Assembly: GCA_016290875.1 (NCBI GenBank)
Contig: JAEEVL010000005.1
Coordinates: forward strand, 82,116-146,115
DNA: 64,000 nt
Reading direction: 5' to 3'
Source of the DNA: Ruminococcus sp.
GTDB taxonomy: Bacteria > Bacillota > Clostridia > Oscillospirales > Ruminococcaceae
Both the position numbers and the translations under genes were made by a program. Shown piece by piece: positions 59,703-64,000 of the stretch (positions within the stretch are counted from its first letter, which is position 1; each line of letters starts with the position of its first letter). The notes under the pieces are model-generated. The model was not told the DNA's origin and did not search any database. It was given only the letters and a program-made list of their open reading frames with translations.

Positions 59703-59731
59703 TTGACAAACCAGAAATAATGTGGTAATAT
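59703..59731 (+). promoter_or_regulatory. Promoter of lipoprotein operon
   Basis: TTGACA (59703-59708), 17 nt, TAATAT (59726-59731). A palindrome GAGTTCACATGAACTC lies at 59758-59773, just after the expected transcription start. Confidence 0.75.
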
Positions 59732-59876
59732 ATATAGTGTTCAATAGAGCTGCAAAAGAGTTCACATGAACTCGTTTAAAAAGTTTCAAGCGGAGAGTAT
59801 TGAATTCAGCTTTTCAAAAGCTACTGTTAGAAATACTCAAGAGCTTGACAATTACGTGATATAAGGAGAAAAAATA

Positions 59877-61433
59877 ATGAAATACAAAAGAATATCAGCA
59901 TTTATACTTTGTTTTGCGATGCTTACAAGCACAGGCTGCTCATCTGGAAGTAAGAACAGCAGCTCTTCAGGCATATCGGATTATTCAAACATATCCGATT
60001 CAAACACATACGATTCATCGACCACAGATACATCAGATTCATATGAGAAATATGACTTGGATGATTTTAGCTTTGAGCTCAGTAAGGAATTTTCCCTTGA
60101 TAAAAATGATGAAGACGATGATAATAATGGCAAATCATATTATGACTTTACAAGTAAGGATCTGAAAGGTCTGCATATATGTACTCCGAGTTTTGAACAC
60201 TGTACAGCTGAGGTCTGTGTACAGGAAATGCTGGAAAGTATTAATTCACGCAAGGATGACTCTGCTAAAGATGTTGAGACTGAAAAGTTTGACGTTTCCG
60301 GACTCAATGCAGCAGCTATTCATATGACCAATGTTGAGAATAACGCTGAGAGTGGCGAAAGTTATCTGTATATTACGGTTGAGGGAAGCGAGCTGCTCGC
60401 TGACATTACCGGCTATAAACCGGAGGATAGAGAAAAAGTAAAGGCTTTGTTCAGAGAGATTGCTTCTACTGTGAAATATACCGGTACGAATCAACGTTCT
60501 ACTGAGCAGCAATTCTATGAGTGTGATCTGTTCTCACTCAATTGCGGACCTGAATGGTACATAGATGGATATGAAGATGATGGTGATGGCGGAGAAGTAT
60601 CTCTCAAACTGTCATATTACTATGCTCAGGATATTGAGCATCACCGAGCTCCAAGTTTATCGATAGAGGCTCGTCATCATGATGAGATGGATAATGCCCA
60701 AAAGGCTGCAGATAGAAATTATGAATGGAAAAAGAATCGTAAAGTGGGTTCTGAATGCGAACGCAGTACAGAGGTGATATTCGGATATAACGCGGAGACT
60801 GTGTCCTATGTTCAGAAGATCCTTTATCTCAATCAAAGACTCAAGCATTATTATTTCAATGAAAACGGTTATTTGTACACTATCACAGTAGCTCTTAATA
60901 TGCATGATGAAGAAGGCAGCAAGTCTGAACTGAAAGATATTCTTGATACTGTTGTTATGAAAAAAATATCTGACGAAGAGATTGAGAAGAGAAAAAATGA
61001 GTATGAGGAATGGCGTAACCCTTCCTATACATTCCATGGTGCCTCATTCAATCTTATATCAGAATTTGAGCTTGAAGGAGAAATTGATGATTCAAGCAAT
61101 GTTGTTGATTTCAGCGGAAGCGGCAGTGATCTTAGGATAAGTCTGAAGGAAGATGAAAGTGACCTTGAAAAAGCAGCAGAGAGCGATAAAGAAATTCTGT
61201 CTGGTGTCGGCTATGAAAATATTACCATTAAGGAAGTAACTGCCGGAAATAATACATTTAAGTGCATAAGCGGTGTAAATAAAGGGGAACAAAGAATAGC
61301 CGATGATTACCTGATAATCGCCAATGGAAAGCTCTGGGAATTCAAGTTCGGCTTTGACAAAGATGCTTATGGATATGATAAGTACATTGCTGAGAAATTC
61401 TTGGAGTCACTTGACCTCAGCAATGCCAAATAA
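59877..61433 (+). CDS. Lipoprotein with three tandem PsbP/DcrB-like domains, paralogue 1
   Basis: A 518-residue lipoprotein: lipobox STGC (Cys21), Ser/Asp/Thr-rich linker to about 58, then three repeats of about 150 residues. Each starts with a phrase of the form DDFSFELSKEF, CDLFSLNCGPEW or HGASFNLISEF and ends with a helix such as EKVKALFREIASTVKY, SELKDILDTVVMK or KYIAEKFLESLDL. This start/end pattern is that of PsbP/DcrB-like alpha-beta domains; the assignment is by eye. No function is known. It is the first gene of an operon with a close paralogue and a DUF3592-like gene, beside mobile-element remains. AAGGAGAAAAA precedes the ATG. Confidence 0.7.
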   Translation: MKYKRISAFILCFAMLTSTGCSSGSKNSSSSGISDYSNISDSNTYDSSTTDTSDSYEKYDLDDFSFELSKEFSLDKNDEDDDNNGKSYYDFTSKDLKGLHICTPSFEHCTAEVCVQEMLESINSRKDDSAKDVETEKFDVSGLNAAAIHMTNVENNAESGESYLYITVEGSELLADITGYKPEDREKVKALFREIASTVKYTGTNQRSTEQQFYECDLFSLNCGPEWYIDGYEDDGDGGEVSLKLSYYYAQDIEHHRAPSLSIEARHHDEMDNAQKAADRNYEWKKNRKVGSECERSTEVIFGYNAETVSYVQKILYLNQRLKHYYFNENGYLYTITVALNMHDEEGSKSELKDILDTVVMKKISDEEIEKRKNEYEEWRNPSYTFHGASFNLISEFELEGEIDDSSNVVDFSGSGSDLRISLKEDESDLEKAAESDKEILSGVGYENITIKEVTAGNNTFKCISGVNKGEQRIADDYLIIANGKLWEFKFGFDKDAYGYDKYIAEKFLESLDLSNAK

Positions 61434-61459
61434 AATTTTAGTAAAGGATATTTAAGAAA

Positions 61460-62983
61460 ATGAAGTATTATAAGAATTATATTGCTGCAGCTTTGTGTTT
61501 TGCGATGCTTACAAGCACAGGCTGTTCATTGGGAAAGAAGAACAGCAGCTCTTCGGGAATAGCAGATTTTTCATACACCTCTGATTCATGTGAAAAATAT
61601 GACTTGGATAATTTCAGCTTTGAGCTAAACAAGGATTTTTCTGTTATTGATACAAGCAAAAATGCCGACGGTAATGACATCAAAAAATACACATTCAGCG
61701 GCGATGGAATAGAAAAATTATCAATATCTGATTATACTCTTTATCCTTGTGCTGCTGATGTTTCTGTACAGTCGCTTCGGGAAAGCATAGATTCGAATGA
61801 AAATGATGATAGTAAAGACGTTGAGACTGAAACACTTGATATTCCAGGTTTCGATGCGGCAGAAATACATTTAACACATTGCAATGATGGTTTAGAAGTA
61901 GGAGAAAGTAACCTGTATCTTTCAATCGATGGATTTAACTTAACTATCACAGCTTTTAAATATGATCCAGGTGATAGGGCAAAAATAAAATCCCTTCTCA
62001 GAGATATTGCAGCAACAGTAAAATATACCGGTAATGAACAGCGCCCTACAGAGCAGCAGACTTATGACAGCGAGTTTTTCTCACTTAATTGCGGCCCTGA
62101 ATGGTACATAAAGGATATGAGAAGGGACAAGAATGATAATGAATATGCTGAAATCAAATTGTCATATTACTTCTCTAAGGATATGGAACACTATATGTCT
62201 CCGACTTTGTGGATTAGTGTTGAACCTGACTATGCCTATGATTACGGTGATCCTAAAAAGTTGGCTGATGATTGGTACACCTCACAACTTAAGTCTAAGC
62301 TTAGTTCTGAGGTCGAACGTGGCACTGAGGAAATACTCGGATATAATGCTGAGACAGTATCCTATATTTCAACGCTTTCCGGTACCAAAGAAAAACATAC
62401 TTCCTATATTTTCTACGATAACGGATATGTTTATGCTATTGGAGAAACACTTAATATGCGTGATGAGGAAGGAAGTAAAGCTGAGCTGAAAGCTATTATT
62501 GATACTATTAATATTCATAGATTTACTGAAGAAGAGATCGAGGAGAGAAATAAGGCACGCGAGGCTCTTGTTGAACGTACTTTTCGCGGCGTTTCATATA
62601 AGCTCCCGGCTAAATTTTCTCAGCTCGGTGAATCTGATGAATCAAGCAATGCTGTTAGTTTCATTGATGATGGACTAGAACTGAGTATAACTATGGATGA
62701 ATATGAAAGTAAGCTTAGCAGAGCGAAACAAGCGACTCAAAATTCAATGAATTATGATGGTTATGATATTTGGAGTACTAAAAATGTCAAAGTTGGATCT
62801 AAGGAAATGATTTGCGTAATCGGCATCAATAATGAAGATGAAAGAAGAAATGAAGTTTATCTGATAAAAAGCGGTGAACATATCTGGAGGTTTGGTTTTG
62901 ACTTTGACGATAATAAATATGAAGAGAATAAGGGTATTGTCGAAAAATTCTTTGAGTCACTTGACCTCAGCAATGCTGAATAA
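61460..62983 (+). CDS. Lipoprotein with three tandem PsbP/DcrB-like domains, paralogue 2
   Basis: A 507-residue paralogue of the preceding gene, separated by 26 nt. It has the same lipobox (STGC), a shorter linker, and the same three-domain layout (DNFSFELNKDF, SEFFSLNCGPEW, RGVSYKLPAKF as domain starts), ending with the same KFFESLDLSNA. The middle domain is best conserved between the two (LNCGPEWYI, GYNAETVSY, LNMRDEEGSKAELK). A leader AAAGGATATTTA precedes the ATG and an equivalent AAAGGATATATA precedes the next gene, so all three genes came from the same repeated unit or are co-regulated by translation. Confidence 0.7.
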   Translation: MKYYKNYIAAALCFAMLTSTGCSLGKKNSSSSGIADFSYTSDSCEKYDLDNFSFELNKDFSVIDTSKNADGNDIKKYTFSGDGIEKLSISDYTLYPCAADVSVQSLRESIDSNENDDSKDVETETLDIPGFDAAEIHLTHCNDGLEVGESNLYLSIDGFNLTITAFKYDPGDRAKIKSLLRDIAATVKYTGNEQRPTEQQTYDSEFFSLNCGPEWYIKDMRRDKNDNEYAEIKLSYYFSKDMEHYMSPTLWISVEPDYAYDYGDPKKLADDWYTSQLKSKLSSEVERGTEEILGYNAETVSYISTLSGTKEKHTSYIFYDNGYVYAIGETLNMRDEEGSKAELKAIIDTINIHRFTEEEIEERNKAREALVERTFRGVSYKLPAKFSQLGESDESSNAVSFIDDGLELSITMDEYESKLSRAKQATQNSMNYDGYDIWSTKNVKVGSKEMICVIGINNEDERRNEVYLIKSGEHIWRFGFDFDDNKYEENKGIVEKFFESLDLSNAE

Positions 62984-63004
62984 ATCTATGATAAAGGATA
63001 TATA

Positions 63005-63387
63005 ATGGATGGAATTTTTATGTATTTCTGCCTTTTGCAGTGCTCCAGATATTCTTCATTGTGAAGAGTGCAGGATGGATAGCTGAATGTCGAAGAATAA
63101 TGAGCCTTGGCAAATGTACTTCAGGGAACTATGTGGGCAGATTTTCAAAACACAGTTCACAATTCGTATACTACGTCGATGGTGTTGAATATACTCACGT
63201 TCTCAATGCAAGGATTATTCTGACATTTAGAAGGAATCCGGTCAAGGTCTTTTATGATCCCTCAGATCCGAAGAGAGCTTGTATAAAGAAATTATCTGTC
63301 AGAGGGCATATTGCAGACATCGTCCTGTGCGTTTTGCTGCTTATTGCGATATTCTTTATACCGGTATTCATTTTTCTTCTGAATTAA
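63005..63387 (+). pseudogene. DUF3592-like membrane protein, probable frameshift near the N-terminus
   Basis: AAAGGATATATA is followed by ATG 63005, which reads MDGIFMYFCLL and stops after 19 codons. A frame one base different, open from 62995 and with GTG at 63040, reads AVLQIFFIVKSAGWIAECRRI, then the DUF3592 pattern FVYYVDGVEYTH and VKVFYDPSDPKRACI, and a C-terminal membrane helix. Joining the two frames gives a complete hydrophobic N-terminus, so a single-base indel near 63030-63040 is likely. Translation from GTG 63040 alone is possible. It is related by family to the four-gene array at 7.9-10.3 kb. Confidence 0.6.
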
Positions 63388-63682
63388 TGATATTGTGAAA
63401 TTATGATATATCTGAACCGCTCCGAAGGGAGCGGTTCTGTTTATTTGAAGGCAATATGGACAGCTTACCGATTAGAAAAACTTACCGCGAGCGGAGACTT
63501 GTTATTCATCTTATCGCAGAATAACAACAGGTTACCCCTCTGATTTTGCATCTTACTGAAATCTTATTGACTTTTGGAGCGTTGTTATCGTATAATCCAC
63601 ATATAGTCAGTCAACCGATATGTGCGCACTTTTAGTATTGACTTGAATCATAACGAAAATACGATAAAAGGAGAATACGATT

Positions 63683-63970
63683 ATGGATTACAAAAATAAA
63701 CGCTCGCTTGCTTTGGTTTTATCAATTACTGCACTTTGCAGTCCGATTAGATCAAGTTCTGTATTATCTGGCATCAGCCCTTCATCTGTTGTTGCTTCAG
63801 CTTCAGGTTACGTTATGGACTCCGGTTCGATATATGATGCATTCCACTATGACAGAAGTTCGCAAGGCTTTATCCTGCTATACTATTCTCAGGGGCAAAA
63901 ATCACCTCTTTCTCAATATTCGCATATCAGTTCATCTGATATAAAGGCGTATCAGGATTTCCTTCTTTAA
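63683..63970 (+). CDS. Short secreted protein, possibly truncated
   Basis: A 95-residue product with a signal peptide (about 1-38) and a short mature part (SGYVMDSGSIYDAFHYDRSSQGF...). No family is recognised. AAAAGGAGAATAC precedes the ATG, and TTGACT-N18-TATAAT about 90 nt upstream makes a good promoter, so expression is plausible. It may be the shortened head of a larger exported protein; the window ends 30 nt later. Confidence 0.45.
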   Translation: MDYKNKRSLALVLSITALCSPIRSSSVLSGISPSSVVASASGYVMDSGSIYDAFHYDRSSQGFILLYYSQGQKSPLSQYSHISSSDIKAYQDFLL

Positions 63971-64000
63971 CCTTGTGATCCAATTCACTCCCTGCAGAGT

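Noticed and set aside
59590..59789. Small minus-strand frame between ATPase remnant and lipoprotein operon
   Set aside because: It overlaps the plus-strand promoter and hairpin, has no ribosome site and resembles no protein.

Overview
The window looks like chromosomal DNA of a cellulosome-forming rumen or gut Ruminococcus, close to R. flavefaciens. Seven genes and one truncated copy encode dockerin modules of the GDxNxDGxxN type attached to plant-polysaccharide enzymes. The window also carries a SigI/RsgI pair, SpoIIID and LuxS, and it has moderate G+C. The species assignment is inferred from these families, not from a marker gene.

Layout. 0-4 kb: two tandem secreted gluzincin (M60-like) paralogues, a 22-bp repeat array and a MITE-like repeat. 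4-7.3 kb: a TVP38-type membrane protein and a leftward DUF1836 regulator / two small membrane proteins / SPFH protein / hypothetical operon. 7.5-13.4 kb: SpoIIID, four tandem DUF3592 membrane proteins, pflA, a CCA-adding enzyme and an SH3b lipoprotein. 13.4-28.1 kb: tRNA-Ala(GGC) followed by an accessory block of dockerin enzymes (CE4 deacetylase, two DUF6055/Svx-like putative metalloproteases, a PL1 pectate lyase and a CE2-like esterase). The 3' half of the tRNA plus 160 bp of trailer recurs 11 kb away, and the block contains a duplicated gene pair in which each copy lost a different partner. 28.1-30.9 kb: luxS, a palindromic element and an IS110-family transposase with a long leader. 30.9-41.4 kb: two ECF sigma/anti-sigma-like pairs flanking manA-glcK, then a Pro-rich secreted protein and sigI-rsgI, which share a promoter motif. 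41.6-57 kb: GH5 multi-modular enzymes, the aroC-DAHP synthase-tmk operon, a membrane-anchored papain-type protease behind a 13-G tract, a cell-wall amidase and a GH127 enzyme. 57-64 kb: a serine recombinase, mobile-element debris, two triple-repeat lipoproteins, a frameshifted DUF3592-like gene and an unrecognised secreted peptide.

Together the dockerin proteins would dock on a cellulosome encoded elsewhere and attack cellulose/xylan (GH5, CE3), pectin (PL1, CE2-like, CE4) and arabinan (GH127). manA and glcK feed released sugars into glycolysis. The three sigma/anti-sigma modules suggest that cell-surface state is monitored. The least expected observations are the SigI-type promoter shared by sigI and the Pro-rich protein gene, the RsgI homologue that appears to lack the usual Asn-Pro cleavage site, the poly-G tract in the ribosome-binding position of a protease gene, and the tRNA-anchored dockerin island with complementary gene loss.
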